From positions 1-64,000 of the forward strand of contig CALPRQ020000017.1 of NCBI GenBank assembly GCA_943326015.2: DNA of 64,000 bases, given 5' to 3'. This stretch comes from Chitinophaga pinensis. Lineage in GTDB: Bacteria > Pseudomonadota > Gammaproteobacteria > Burkholderiales > Burkholderiaceae_C. The first letter of the stretch is position 1. Each line of letters begins with the position of its first letter. The position numbers and the translations under genes were made by a program. Shown one piece after another: positions 9,074 to 18,262 of the stretch. The notes under the pieces were generated by a model that did not search any database, was not told where the DNA came from, and was given only the letters and a program-made list of their open reading frames with translations.

Positions 9074-9087
9074 TTGAGCGGGATCAA
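9074..9087. promoter_or_regulatory. Fnr-type site upstream of the hemerythrin gene
   Basis: TTGAG-CGGG-ATCAA, nine of ten half-site bases matching the Fnr consensus TTGAT-N4-ATCAA. Its centre is 32 bp from a CAGAAT -10 on the minus strand, near class II activator spacing. It directly abuts the rne terminator. Confidence 0.65.
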
Positions 9088-9111
9088 GAAACCCCGGCAG
9101 CAAGCCGGGGC
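9086..9111 (-). terminator. Rho-independent terminator after rne
   Basis: On the minus strand, GCCCCGGC and GCCGGGGT pair around TTGCT, followed by TTTCTT. It lies 22 bp after the rne stop codon and touches the hemerythrin Fnr site. Confidence 0.75.
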
Positions 9112-9132
9112 GTCGATTTGCAGGCTGGCAGG

Positions 9133-12069
9133 TCAGGCCTCGAAGGGCAGCTTGAGCTCGCTCAGATCGCGGCGGGTTTCCACCAGGATCAGCGGACCTT
9201 CGTCGACCAGCACGACCGGCTTGGGTTCGCGTGGCACGCGGACCGGCTGGGGTTCGGCAGCGATGGCCGCTTGCACCTGGGCCACCTTGTCGGCGTCGGA
9301 TTGGACCCATTCCAGGCCGACACTCTGTGCCAGCATGGACAGCTCACCGATTGCCAGGCGGTAGGCCTGGACCGGCGGCATTGCTACCACCGGTGCTGCC
9401 GCAGCCGGAGCCGTTTCGGGCGTGACCTCGGCCTGTGCGGGCTGGCTGGGCTCGACCGGCTGGACTTCGGGTAGCGTGGGCGCGGTTGCGACCGGCTGCG
9501 CTGCTGCCAGCTCGACCGGGGCTTCGACCTCGGCGACTGCGCTGGCTGCGGCAGCCGTGAAGTAGGAGCGCGGTGCCGCGGCTGCCTCGTTGCTTTCGGC
9601 GGTCAGCGGCAGCGGCTCGGAGGCCGGTGCCTGGGCGTCGGACACCTCCACCGAAGTCGCGGCGGCTTCGCCACGCGAGCGGCGGTCGCGGCCGTAGCGG
9701 TCGCGGCTGCGGCGCTCGCGTGGAGCACGTGACTCCTCGGCCTGCGCTGCGTCGGTCCTGCCCTTGTCCGCACCGGCTTCGGTGTTTTCCGGCAGCGGGG
9801 CTTCGGCGGCTGGTCCGGCCTCGACTTCAGGCGCATTGCGGCGGCCTTCGTTGCGCGGACCGCGACGACGACCTTCGCTGCGCTCGCGACGACCTTCGGC
9901 CGGGACATTGCCTTCAGCCGTTTCGATGGCCGAAGCGCCGTTCTCGAGGTTCAGTGCGACCGCTTCCGTGGCGGCGATCTCGGTGCGGGTCTCGGGACGG
10001 GCGTCACGGCGACCTTCGCGGCGGGGTTCGCCACGTCCTTCGCGGCCTTCCCGACCCTCGCGGGCTTCGCTGGTCCGGCCTTCGCCGCGGTTGCGCTCGT
10101 TGCGGCGCCCTTCGACGCTGCGTTCGCCCTGGCCCTGGCGTTCACCGTTGCGGCCTTCGAGCGGGCGCTCACTGCGCTCGCCACGCTCGCCGCGGCCACT
10201 GCCGTTGCGGTTGCCGCGGTCACCGCGCGGGCCACGGTTTTCGCGGACTTCGCGGGCTGCGGGCGCAGCGGCCGGGGCCGGGCTCGGGGCCACGGTCATG
10301 GGGGCCACGGCCACCGGGGCCGGGGGCGGCGCCATGCCGAACAGGCGCTTGAGCCAGGCCATGAAGCCGGTCTCGGGCGCCTGCACCGCGCGTGCCGGAG
10401 CGGCTGCGGCCACCGGCGCCGCCACCGGAGCGACGGCCTCGGGCTTGGGCGTCGCCACCGGGGCCGGCGCGTCGGGCAGCACGCCCTTGATCAGCGGCTC
10501 CTGCTTGTTGGAGCGCTCCTGGCTGCGGCGCGTGAAGGTCGCCACATCCTCGACTTCCTCGGCCATCTTGTAGCTCGCGTCCAGCTGCTCCAGGCGCGGG
10601 TCGTCGTGCTTGAGGCGCTCGAGCTTGTAGTGCGGCGTGTCGAGCGACTTGTTCGGCACCAGCAGCACGCTGATGCGCTGCTTGAGCTCGATCTTGGTGA
10701 TCTCGGTGCGCTTCTCGTTGAGCAGGAAGCTCGCCACCTCGACCGGCACCTGCACCAGCACGGCGGCCGTGCTCTCCTTGAGCGACTCCTCCTGGATGAT
10801 GCGCAGGATCTGCAGCGCCGAGCTTTCGGTATCGCGGATATGGCCGGAACCGCCGCAGCGCGGGCAGGGAATCGAGGCGCCTTCGTTCAAGGCCGGGCGC
10901 AGGCGCTGGCGGCTCATCTCAAGCAGGCCGAACTTGCTGATCGAGCCGAACTGCACGCGGGCGCGGTCCTGGCGCAGCGCATCGCGCAGGCGGTTCTCGA
11001 CCTCGCGCCGGTTGCGCGATTCCTCCATGTCGATGAAGTCGATCACGATCAGGCCGCCGAGGTCGCGCAGCCGGGCCTGGCGCGCCACCTCGTCGGCGGC
11101 CTCCAGGTTGGTGCGGGTCGCGGTTTCCTCGATGTCACCGCCCTTGATCGAGCGCGCCGAGTTGACGTCGACCGCGACCAGTGCCTCGGTCTGGTCGATC
11201 ACGATCGCGCCGCCGCTGGGCAGCGTCACGGTGCGGCTGTAGGCGGTCTCGATCTGGTGCTCGATCTGGAAGCGGCTGAACAGCGGCGCGTCATCGCGGT
11301 AGCGCTTGACCCGGTGCTCCTGCTCCGGCATCACATGCGCCATGAACTGGTGCGCCTGCTCGAAGATGTCATCGGTGTCGATCAGGATCTCGCCGATGTC
11401 GTTGTTGAAGTAGTCGCGGATCGCGCGGATCACCAGGCTCGATTCCTGGTAGATCAGGAAGGCACCCTTGCCGGACTTGGCGGCGCCGTCGATCGCGTTC
11501 CACAATTTCAGCAGGTAGTTCAGGTCCCACTGCAGCTCGCCCGCCTCGCGGCCGATGCCGGCGGTGCGGGCGATGATGCTCATGCCGTTGGGGTAGTCGA
11601 GCTGCTCGAGCGCGGCCTTCAGTTCGGCGCGGTCCTCGCCCTCGATGCGCCGGCTGACGCCGCCGCCGCGCGGGTTGTTGGGCATCAGCACCACATAGCG
11701 GCCGGCCAGGCTGATGAAGGTGGTCAGCGCCGCGCCCTTGTTGCCGCGTTCTTCCTTCTCGACCTGGACCAGCAGTTCCTGGCCTTCCCGGATCACGTCC
11801 TGGATGCGCGCCTGCGAGGGCGAGGTGTTGCCCTGGAAATACTGGCGCGAGATTTCCTTGAACGGCAGGAAACCATGGCGGTCCTCGCCGTAGTCGACGA
11901 AGCAGGCTTCCAGCGAAGGCTCGACGCGCGTGACGACAGCCTTGTAGATGTTGCCCTTGCGCTGCTCGCGCCCCTCGATTTCGATCTCGTAGTCGAGCAG
12001 TTTCTGCCCGTCGACGATGGCCAGGCGGCGTTCTTCGGCCTGCGTGGCATTGATCAACATGCGCTTCAT
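9133..12069 (-). CDS. rne: Ribonuclease E
   Basis: Essential endonuclease for mRNA decay and rRNA/tRNA processing and the scaffold of the RNA degradosome. The 978-aa protein begins [10 protein letters not shown], has an S1 domain (about 35-120), the DNase I-like catalytic part with aspartates at about 301 (AVDVNSARS) and 344 (VIDFIDMEE), and the zinc-link CPRC at about 402-405. From about residue 500 the tail is low complexity: Arg/Glu/Gly-rich blocks, then Ala/Pro/Val-rich ones, as expected for RNA- and partner-binding. The longer frame from 12219 has no family-like N-terminus. It is transcribed alone from a distant promoter, leaving a leader of roughly 520 nt. Confidence 0.96.
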   Translation of the reverse strand: MKRMLINATQAEERRLAIVDGQKLLDYEIEIEGREQRKGNIYKAVVTRVEPSLEACFVDYGEDRHGFLPFKEISRQYFQGNTSPSQARIQDVIREGQELLVQVEKEERGNKGAALTTFISLAGRYVVLMPNNPRGGGVSRRIEGEDRAELKAALEQLDYPNGMSIIARTAGIGREAGELQWDLNYLLKLWNAIDGAAKSGKGAFLIYQESSLVIRAIRDYFNNDIGEILIDTDDIFEQAHQFMAHVMPEQEHRVKRYRDDAPLFSRFQIEHQIETAYSRTVTLPSGGAIVIDQTEALVAVDVNSARSIKGGDIEETATRTNLEAADEVARQARLRDLGGLIVIDFIDMEESRNRREVENRLRDALRQDRARVQFGSISKFGLLEMSRQRLRPALNEGASIPCPRCGGSGHIRDTESSALQILRIIQEESLKESTAAVLVQVPVEVASFLLNEKRTEITKIELKQRISVLLVPNKSLDTPHYKLERLKHDDPRLEQLDASYKMAEEVEDVATFTRRSQERSNKQEPLIKGVLPDAPAPVATPKPEAVAPVAAPVAAAAPARAVQAPETGFMAWLKRLFGMAPPPAPVAVAPMTVAPSPAPAAAPAAREVRENRGPRGDRGNRNGSGRGERGERSERPLEGRNGERQGQGERSVEGRRNERNRGEGRTSEAREGREGREGRGEPRREGRRDARPETRTEIAATEAVALNLENGASAIETAEGNVPAEGRRERSEGRRRGPRNEGRRNAPEVEAGPAAEAPLPENTEAGADKGRTDAAQAEESRAPRERRSRDRYGRDRRSRGEAAATSVEVSDAQAPASEPLPLTAESNEAAAAPRSYFTAAAASAVAEVEAPVELAAAQPVATAPTLPEVQPVEPSQPAQAEVTPETAPAAAAPVVAMPPVQAYRLAIGELSMLAQSVGLEWVQSDADKVAQVQAAIAAEPQPVRVPREPKPVVLVDEGPLILVETRRDLSELKLPFEA

Positions 12070-12682
12070 GTGTGCGTTCCTCTTGTCACTGACTAACAGC
12101 CCGGTCGGGCTCAAGCCGTGAACCGCAGCAGATGACACGAACGAGGAGGAATTGCCGGAGAGCCAGTGCCAGGGAAGAGGGGCGGCGCCGCGAAGTCGAG
12201 GCGGTCCGCGCGCGCTCAACCCTGTCCGGGCATGGGCGCGTGGAGTGGCGTGATCAAAGGTGGCAGGGCGGCGTGATGCACGGCGGCTGGCCTGGGGGTC
12301 TTTGGGTTCACTTCAGTCCTCGTCCAGCTCCGGCTCTGAGGCCTGCAGGCTGGACGGTTGGGGTATTCCGTATCGGGTTCGCTGTCATCGACGGCGGTTC
12401 GCCACTCGGGCGCTGCACCAAGCCGGCCAGGCCAAACCGGGCCGGGACGGGGAAGGGTGCGGCTCAGCAGTGGCTGGCAACCTATATCCGGCAAGCGGGG
12501 CGGGCTGAGGGTCATGCCCCTTGTCGAGCCACCTTGGCGCTCTGCCTTAAACTTCGAGGCAAATTAAGCACCTACCCCGCGGGTCCGGATCGGATCATTA
12601 TAGTGCCCGACGCCCGCTAAATGCGTGAACTGCTCGCAGGTTTTCCTGCTCCACTTGCCACCCCTCACTGCACTCCCCTTCC
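12070..12682. other. Long intergenic region: rne 5' leader
   Basis: 613 bp between divergent rne and rluC. Most of it would be transcribed as the rne leader if the TATAAT at 12602-12597 is the rne -10. In E. coli a 361-nt rne leader lets RNase E regulate its own mRNA, and a similar role is inferred here. Reading frames inside it (for example 12132-12620) lack coding character. No riboswitch class was recognised. Confidence 0.55.
12597..12602 (-). promoter_or_regulatory. Probable rne promoter -10 element
   Basis: A perfect TATAAT on the minus strand, preceded 16 bp upstream by a weak -35 candidate (GCATTT). It points toward rne and would start transcription near 12590. Confidence 0.5.
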
Positions 12683-13669
12683 ATGGCATCAACGCCCCAG
12701 GTCAGACACTACACCGTAGACGCCGAGTCAACCGGCCAGAGGCTGGACAATTTCCTGCTGCGCGAACTCAAGGGCGTGCCCAAGACCCATGTCTATCGCA
12801 TCATCCGTTCCGGCGAGGTGCGGGTCAACAAGGGGCGGGCGCAGGCCGACACCCGATTGCAGGAACAAGATCTGGTGCGCGTCCCGCCGATCCGTCTGTC
12901 CGAAAAGATCGAGGAGAAGCAGGCCAATCCTGCCCCGGCGCGTGAATTTCCCATCCTGTTCGAGGACGAGGCCTTCATGGCCATCAACAAGCCGGCTGGC
13001 GTTGCGGTGCATGGCGGCAGCGGGGTTTCCTTCGGCGTGATCGAGCAATTGCGCCGGGCCCGTCCGGGTTCGCCCTTGCTGGAACTGGTGCACCGGCTCG
13101 ATCGCGAAACCAGCGGCATCCTGTTGGTGGCCAAGAAAAGAAGCGCGCTCAAGGCCCTGCAGGACCAGTTCCGCGAACGCGAAACCGCCAAGACCTATCT
13201 GGCCCTGGTCAAGGGAGCCTGGCCGGCGAATAAGAAAGTGATCGATCAGCCGCTGCACAAATACCTGCTGCCCGACGGCGAGCGGCGCGTGCGCGTGACC
13301 GATGCCGATGATCCGGACGGCATGCGCTCGATCACGCTGGTCAAGGTCCTGGGTCGGGTGCAGCCGCCTGCCGGATGGGCGGCGGAAGAACTGCCGGCCC
13401 TGAGTCTGCTGGCGGTCACGATCAAGACCGGCCGCACGCACCAGATCCGGGTCCATTTGGCCAGTGCCGGGCATCCGATTGTCGGTGATGACAAGTACGG
13501 CGACTTCGAATTGAATCGAACCCTGCAAAGGAGCGGCCTCAAGCGCATGTTTCTGCATGCCTGGCAATTGGGTCTGACCCATCCGGTGTTGCAGTCGTCA
13601 CTGCAATTGAAGGCCGATTTGCCGCCGGAATTGAAGGGTTGGGGCAATGTGGCCGATTTCTTCGTATAA
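12683..13669 (+). CDS. rluC: RluC, 23S rRNA pseudouridine synthase (955/2504/2580)
   Basis: Makes pseudouridines in helices around the peptidyl-transferase centre of 23S rRNA; E. coli RluC modifies positions 955, 2504 and 2580. The 328-aa protein has an N-terminal S4 RNA-binding domain (GQRLDNFLLRELKGVPKTHV, about 18-37, to residue 80), the catalytic HRLDRETSG with Asp at about 140, and the C-terminal GRTHQIRVHLASAGHPIVGD segment. The order rne then rluC, divergent, is common in proteobacteria. H-NS follows 36 bp later. No obvious ribosome-binding site precedes the ATG. Confidence 0.95.
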   Translation: MASTPQVRHYTVDAESTGQRLDNFLLRELKGVPKTHVYRIIRSGEVRVNKGRAQADTRLQEQDLVRVPPIRLSEKIEEKQANPAPAREFPILFEDEAFMAINKPAGVAVHGGSGVSFGVIEQLRRARPGSPLLELVHRLDRETSGILLVAKKRSALKALQDQFRERETAKTYLALVKGAWPANKKVIDQPLHKYLLPDGERRVRVTDADDPDGMRSITLVKVLGRVQPPAGWAAEELPALSLLAVTIKTGRTHQIRVHLASAGHPIVGDDKYGDFELNRTLQRSGLKRMFLHAWQLGLTHPVLQSSLQLKADLPPELKGWGNVADFFV

Positions 13670-13705
13670 TCGCGGCGTTTAATCTCTAAAATCAAGGACG
13701 TCGAT

Positions 13706-14011
13706 ATGGCAACTTACTCCGAACTGGTTTCCCAGGCACAGGCATTGATGGCGCAAGCCGAACAGGTTCGCCGACAGGAATTTGCGACCGTGGTCGCCGA
13801 CATCAAGGCCAAGATGAAGGAATTCGGTATCACGGTTGAAGATCTCGGTTCTGTCAGCAGCGCCCGCAAGGGTGGCGCCGGCAAGGCCAAGGCACCGGCC
13901 AAATACAAGGGTCCGAATGGCGAACTGTGGTCGGGCGGCCCGGGTCGCAAGCCCGAGTGGGTCAAGGCTGTGTTGGCCGCTGGTCAGAGCCTGGATCAAT
14001 TCCTGATCTGA
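13706..14011 (+). CDS. H-NS family nucleoid protein
   Basis: Small DNA-binding protein that compacts AT-rich DNA and silences genes, particularly horizontally acquired ones. At 101 aa it is the short betaproteobacterial form: an N-terminal coiled-coil oligomerisation region (about 1-45), a Lys/Ala/Gly linker, and a C-terminal DNA-binding motif GELWSGGPGRKPEWV (about 71-85) that corresponds to the H-NS W-T-G-x-G-R-x-P motif. An AAGGA ribosome-binding site lies about 9 bp before the ATG. It follows rluC closely but ends in its own strong terminator. Confidence 0.93.
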   Translation: MATYSELVSQAQALMAQAEQVRRQEFATVVADIKAKMKEFGITVEDLGSVSSARKGGAGKAKAPAKYKGPNGELWSGGPGRKPEWVKAVLAAGQSLDQFLI

Positions 14012-14034
14012 TCCGGGGGCATTCCTCGCGAGAC

Positions 14035-14060
14035 AAAAGGGCGCACAATGCGCCCTTTTT
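14035..14060 (+). terminator. Rho-independent terminator after the H-NS gene
   Basis: AAAAGGGCGCA and TGCGCCCTTTT form an 11-bp stem around CAA, ending in a T run, 24 bp after the H-NS stop codon. Confidence 0.92.
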
Positions 14061-14081
14061 ATTTTCCGAATCCGTCACACC

Positions 14082-14741
14082 ATGCGTCCACGCCGCTTCG
14101 ACCTGATTGCCTTCGACTGGGACGGTACCCTGTTCGACTCCACCCGGCTCATCACGCGCAGCATCCAGGCGGCAGTGCGCGATGTCGGCGGCCGCGAGCC
14201 CAGCGATGCCCAGGCTTCTTACGTGATCGGCATGGGCCTGATGCAGGCGCTCGCGCACGCGGCGCCCGATGTCCCGCCCGAGCACTACCAGCGCCTGGGC
14301 GAACGCTACCGCCACCATTACCTGCAAAGCCAGCACGAGATCAGCCTGTTCCATGGCGTGCTCCCGCTGCTGGCCGATCTGAGGTCGCGCCACCACTGGC
14401 TGGCGGTCGCCACGGGCAAGAGCCGGCGCGGCCTCGACGAGGCGCTGCGCAGCGTCGAACTGCAAGGCGTCTTCGATGGCTCGCGCACGGCGGACGAGAC
14501 GGCTGGCAAGCCCAGCCCGTTGATGCTGTTTGAACTGATGCGCGAGTTCGGCGTCGAGCCCGAGCGCACGCTGATGATCGGCGACACCACCCACGACCTG
14601 CAGATGGCGCTCAATGCCGGCTGTGCCAGCCTGGCGGTCAGCTACGGCGCCCATGATGCTGCCGGCTTCGAGGCGCTGCAGCCCTTGCATGTCGCACGCA
14701 CCGTGCGCGAACTGCACGACTGGTTGCTGGCCGAGGCCTGA
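14082..14741 (+). CDS. HAD-IA family phosphatase (phosphoglycolate phosphatase-like)
   Basis: Cytosolic hydrolase of the haloacid dehalogenase superfamily, 219 aa. Motif I FDWDGTLFDS (about 11-20) carries the nucleophile and acid/base aspartates. Motif II is VATGKSR, motif III the lysine in AGKPSPLM, and motif IV MIGDTTHDLQMA. The alpha-helical cap between motifs I and II makes it subtype IA, as in Gph and MupP. The precise phosphoester is not readable from sequence. It begins 22 bp after the H-NS terminator and the YlqF GTPase follows 58 bp later. Confidence 0.88.
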   Translation: MRPRRFDLIAFDWDGTLFDSTRLITRSIQAAVRDVGGREPSDAQASYVIGMGLMQALAHAAPDVPPEHYQRLGERYRHHYLQSQHEISLFHGVLPLLADLRSRHHWLAVATGKSRRGLDEALRSVELQGVFDGSRTADETAGKPSPLMLFELMREFGVEPERTLMIGDTTHDLQMALNAGCASLAVSYGAHDAAGFEALQPLHVARTVRELHDWLLAEA

Positions 14742-14799
14742 GCTGCGTCCGGGCGCGGCACAATCGGCCCAATCCACTGTATTTCCCTGAGAGAACAAG

Positions 14800-15747
14800 A
14801 TGTCGGTCCAATGGTTTCCCGGTCACATGCACGCCACCAGGAAGGCGATCCTCGAACGCGTCAAGGAGCTCGATGTCGTGGTCGAGCTGCTTGATGCGCG
14901 CCTGCCTGGCTCCAGCGCCAATCCCTTGCTGGCCCAGCTGACGGCGGGCAAGCCCACGCTCAAGGTGCTCAACAAGCAGGATCTGGCCGATCCGGTCCGC
15001 ACCGCACAATGGCTGGCGCATTACAACGCCCAGCCCGAGACGCGCGCCATTGCACTGGACGCCAGCGAGACCTCGCCGGCCAAGGCCATCATCGCGGCCT
15101 GCCGCGAGCTCGCGCCGCTGCGCGGTGGCATGGCCAAGCCGCTGCGGGTGCTGATCGGCGGCATCCCCAACGTGGGCAAGTCGACGCTGGTCAATACCCT
15201 CAAGGGCAAGCGCGCGACCAAGACCGGTGACGAGGCCGGCGTGACCAAGGTCGAGCAGCGCATCGTGCTGGCCGACGACTTCTATCTCTATGACACGCCC
15301 GGCATGCTCTGGCCCAAGATCGTCGTGCCCGAGAGCGGCTACCACCTGGCGGCCAGCGGTGCGGTCGGCCGCAACGCCTACGACGAGGAGGTGGTCGCGC
15401 TGGAGCTGCTCAAGGTGCTGCAAGGGCCTTATGCGGCGCAGCTTGAGGCCCGCTACAAGTGGGGCTGGACGCCCGAGGCGGTCGCCGCCATGAAGGACGA
15501 GGAACTGTTGTACGCGATCGGCAAGAAGCGCGGCGCGCTGCTGCCGGGCGGCCGGCTCAATGCGCAGAAGGCCGCCGAGACCTTGCTGACCGACTTCCGC
15601 AGCGGCGTGCTCGGGCGCATCACGCTCGAAACACCGGAGGACTTCGCGCGCTGGCTGGCCGCCGGTCTTGAGGCCGAAGCCCAGCTCGAAGCCGCGCGCC
15701 AGAAGAAGCTGGCCCAGCGCCGCGGCCAGTACCGCGGCGAGGCCTGA
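14800..15747 (+). CDS. ylqF: Ribosome biogenesis GTPase YlqF/RbgA
   Basis: Circularly permuted GTPase that helps mature the 50S subunit. The 315-aa protein shows the permuted motif order: G4 NKQD at 58-61, then G1 GIPNVGKS at 121-128, then G3 DTPG at 165-168. The VQWFPGHMHATRKAI start and the C-terminal ANTAR-like helical part (from about 200) are typical. A GAGAGAA ribosome-binding site precedes the ATG at 14800. A hairpin and tRNA-Leu follow. Confidence 0.92.
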   Translation: MSVQWFPGHMHATRKAILERVKELDVVVELLDARLPGSSANPLLAQLTAGKPTLKVLNKQDLADPVRTAQWLAHYNAQPETRAIALDASETSPAKAIIAACRELAPLRGGMAKPLRVLIGGIPNVGKSTLVNTLKGKRATKTGDEAGVTKVEQRIVLADDFYLYDTPGMLWPKIVVPESGYHLAASGAVGRNAYDEEVVALELLKVLQGPYAAQLEARYKWGWTPEAVAAMKDEELLYAIGKKRGALLPGGRLNAQKAAETLLTDFRSGVLGRITLETPEDFARWLAAGLEAEAQLEAARQKKLAQRRGQYRGEA

Positions 15748-15764
15748 ACGGGCTTTCCCGGCGA

Positions 15765-15786
15765 GATCCTGCCCGCTGGCAGGATC
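15765..15786 (+). terminator. Terminator-like hairpin after ylqF (no T run)
   Basis: Perfect 9-bp stem GATCCTGCC / GGCAGGATC around CGCT, between ylqF and tRNA-Leu. It lacks a T tract, so it may only be an mRNA 3' end stabiliser. Confidence 0.35.
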
Positions 15787-15822
15787 GGGCTGCCACGTCG
15801 TCTGGGATACACTAGGCCGTTG

Positions 15823-15911
15823 GCCCCGGTGGTGAAATTGGTAGACACATCGGACTTAAAATCCGCCGCCTCTAATCGGGCGTACCGGTTCGATTCCGGT
15901 CCGGGGCACCA
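15823..15911 (+). tRNA. tRNA-Leu (anticodon UAA)
   Basis: 89 nt including the encoded CCA. The acceptor GCCCCGG pairs with CCGGGGC, the anticodon loop CTTAAAA reads UAA, there is a long class II variable arm, and the T-arm contains GGTTCGATTCC. A possible -10 element TACACT lies at 15808-15813. Confidence 0.95.
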
Positions 15912-15959
15912 GCAAAGGCAGGACTTACGCCGCGCCGGCGCTCACTCGCGAGCCACACC

Positions 15960-16586
15960 ATGACCACTTTCAATCCGCCTTTCGAAATCCACGTCCATGG
16001 TGACATCCTCCTGCGCGACGACGTGGACTACAAGTCCATACAGGAGGCGCTCAAGCCCCTGTGGAAATACACTGGCGCCAAGACCCTGCTCGAAGCGGCA
16101 CCGAGCTTCTACGAGGACGAGCCCGGCATCCGCTTCGACGTCAAGGAGCATCTGCTGCAGCTTTGCTGGAGCGTGGAAGGTGACGACGATTTCCGCCATG
16201 CGCTCGACGAAGTCTGCATGGGCCTGAACGACATCGCGGCTTCCGGCGCGGCGCTCGAGGTCTCGTTCTATGACCTCGAGTTCGACGAGGAGGAGGCTCC
16301 GCCCGAGGCCGAGGCACGCGACGATTTCCTGCTGCTTTTCGTCGGCCCGAACCCGGCCGCGATCATGCAGATCCAGCGCGACTTGCTGGTGCAGGACGTG
16401 GTGCATCTGATGGAGCGCCATTTCGACGGCTCCGAGCTCGGTGGCGTGGTGGCCGAGATCGACAAGCTGTTCACCGGCCGCTTCGACGCCCTGATCAGCT
16501 CGATGCAGCTGGGTCGGCCGCCGCGCGGCAGCGGCGGCCAAGGCGGCCACGGCAGTGGCCCGCGCAAGCCGCGCCACCTGCACTGA
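15960..16586 (+). CDS. Conserved hypothetical acidic protein
   Basis: 208 aa, soluble, no signal peptide or membrane segment. I do not recognise a functional family. The N-terminus (FEIHVHGDILLRDDVDYKSI) looks like a folded alpha/beta domain and the middle is acidic (EFDEEEAPPEAEARDD, about 106-121). The last 25 residues are Gly/Pro/Arg/His-rich (RPPRGSGGQGGHGSGP), probably disordered. It follows tRNA-Leu by 48 bp, possibly sharing its transcript, and ends in a strong terminator. Codon use matches its neighbours, so it looks like a resident gene. Confidence 0.75.
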   Translation: MTTFNPPFEIHVHGDILLRDDVDYKSIQEALKPLWKYTGAKTLLEAAPSFYEDEPGIRFDVKEHLLQLCWSVEGDDDFRHALDEVCMGLNDIAASGAALEVSFYDLEFDEEEAPPEAEARDDFLLLFVGPNPAAIMQIQRDLLVQDVVHLMERHFDGSELGGVVAEIDKLFTGRFDALISSMQLGRPPRGSGGQGGHGSGPRKPRHLH

Positions 16587-16606
16587 GCCAGGCTCTAGCC
16601 GAAAGC

Positions 16607-16639
16607 AAAAAGCCCCTGCCGGCAGCGACAGGGGCTTTT
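16607..16639. terminator. Bidirectional terminator between hypothetical gene and fumarase
   Basis: AAAAGCCCCTG and CAGGGGCTTTT pair perfectly over 11 bp around a 10-base loop. Flanking A and T runs allow it to serve both convergent genes. Confidence 0.88.
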
Positions 16640-16675
16640 GTCCGGGTGAGCGCCCGACAGGGCGCCGCGCAGTCT

Positions 16676-18226
16676 TCAGGCCGATGCGACCGTGATGCCC
16701 TTGAACTCGCCGCTGGCGATGCGCTGTTTCCATTCGGCCGGGCCGCTGGCGTGCACGTTGGCGCCGCTCGAATCGACGGCGACGGTGACCGGCATGTCCT
16801 GCACCTCGAACTCGTAGATCGCTTCCATGCCGAGGTCGGCAAAGCCCACCACCTGGGCCGACTTGATCGCCTTGGCCACCAGGTAGGCGGCGCCGCCGAC
16901 GGCCATCAGGTAGGCGCTCTGGTTGTCCTTGATCGCTTCGATCGCGACCGGGCCACGCTCGGACTTGCCGATCATCGAGATCAGGCCGGTCTGCTCCAGC
17001 ATCATGCGGGTGAACTTGTCCATCCGGGTGCCGGTGGTCGGGCCGGCCGGGCCGACGACTTCGTCACGCACCGGATCGACCGGGCCGACGTAGTAGATCA
17101 CGCGGTTGGTGAAGTCGACCGGCAGCGGCTCGCCCTTGGCCAGCATGTCGGCGATGCGCTTGTGCGCGGCGTCGCGCCCGGTCAGCATCTTGCCGTTGAG
17201 CAGCAGCTTCTGGCCGACCTTCCAGCCGGCGACTTCTTCCTTGCTCAGGGTGTCGAGGTTGACGCGGGTGGCCGACTGGGTGTCGGGCGTCCAGGTCACG
17301 GCCGGCCAGTCTTCCAGCTTGGGCGGCTCGATCTTGGCCGGGCCGGAGCCGTCGAGGTGGAAATGGCAGTGGCGGGTCGCGGCGCAGTTGGGCACGATCG
17401 CGACCGGCAGGTTGGCCGCGTGGCAGGGGTAGTCCAGCACCTTGACGTCGAGCACCGTGGTCAGGCCGCCCAGGCCTTGCGCACCGATGCCGAGCGCGTT
17501 CACCTTCTCGTACAGCTCCAGGCGCAGCTGCTCGGGGCGGGTCAGCGTGGCGCCGCCCTCGGCCTTGGCGATCAGCTCGTGGATGTCGACCGGAGCCATG
17601 ATCGACTCCTTGGCCAGCAGCATCGCCTTCTCGGGCGTGCCGCCGATGCCGATGCCCAGGATGCCCGGCGGGCACCAGCCCGCGCCCATGGTCGGCACGG
17701 TCTTGAGGATCCAGTCGACCAGGTCGTCGGACGGATTGAGCATCGCGAACTTGGACTTGGCTTCCGAGCCGCCACCCTTGGCCGCACAGATCACCTCGAC
17801 ATGATCGCCCGGGACGATCTCGAAATGCACCACGGCCGGGGTGTTGTCCTTGGTGTTGCGACGCGCACCGGCCGGGTCGGCCAGCACCGAGGCGCGCAGC
17901 GGGTTGTCGGGGTTGGCGTAGGCGCGGCGCACGCCTTCATCGATCATCTGCTGGATGCTCATCGTGGCATCGGGCCAGCTGACGTTCATGCCGACCTTGA
18001 TGAAGACCATGCCGATGCCGGTGTCCTGGCAGATCGGGCGGTGGCCCTCGGCCGACATGCGGCTGTTGGTCAGGATCTGGGCGATCGCGTCCTTGGCGGC
18101 CGGGCTCTGTTCGCGCTCGTAGGCTTTGCCGAGCGCCTGGATGTAGTCGAGCGGGTGGTAGTAGCTGATGTACTGGAAGGCGTCCGCGACGGACTGGATC
18201 AGGTCTTCCTGTTTGATGGCGGTCAT
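16676..18226 (-). CDS. fumA: Fumarate hydratase, class I (iron-sulfur)
   Basis: Converts fumarate to L-malate in the TCA cycle with an oxygen-labile [4Fe-4S] cluster. The 516-aa length is typical of FumA/FumB. Cluster-cysteine contexts are visible: RPICQDTG near 63-70, PNCAATRHCHF near 280-290, and a third conserved region later. GGGSEAKSK and GPTTGTRMD are family signatures. A YqhA-like membrane protein gene lies 36 bp upstream on the same strand, so the two may be co-transcribed. No class II fumarase was seen in the window. Confidence 0.94.
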   Translation of the reverse strand: MTAIKQEDLIQSVADAFQYISYYHPLDYIQALGKAYEREQSPAAKDAIAQILTNSRMSAEGHRPICQDTGIGMVFIKVGMNVSWPDATMSIQQMIDEGVRRAYANPDNPLRASVLADPAGARRNTKDNTPAVVHFEIVPGDHVEVICAAKGGGSEAKSKFAMLNPSDDLVDWILKTVPTMGAGWCPPGILGIGIGGTPEKAMLLAKESIMAPVDIHELIAKAEGGATLTRPEQLRLELYEKVNALGIGAQGLGGLTTVLDVKVLDYPCHAANLPVAIVPNCAATRHCHFHLDGSGPAKIEPPKLEDWPAVTWTPDTQSATRVNLDTLSKEEVAGWKVGQKLLLNGKMLTGRDAAHKRIADMLAKGEPLPVDFTNRVIYYVGPVDPVRDEVVGPAGPTTGTRMDKFTRMMLEQTGLISMIGKSERGPVAIEAIKDNQSAYLMAVGGAAYLVAKAIKSAQVVGFADLGMEAIYEFEVQDMPVTVAVDSSGANVHASGPAEWKQRIASGEFKGITVASA

Positions 18227-18262
18227 GGCAGGTCTTTCAGGGGGTCAAAAAAGGATGGGGCT

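Noticed and set aside
12132-12620. A 162-codon frame in the rne-rluC gap
   Set aside because: Arg- and Pro-rich with no ribosome-binding site, lying antisense to the rne leader. Better explained as non-coding leader DNA.
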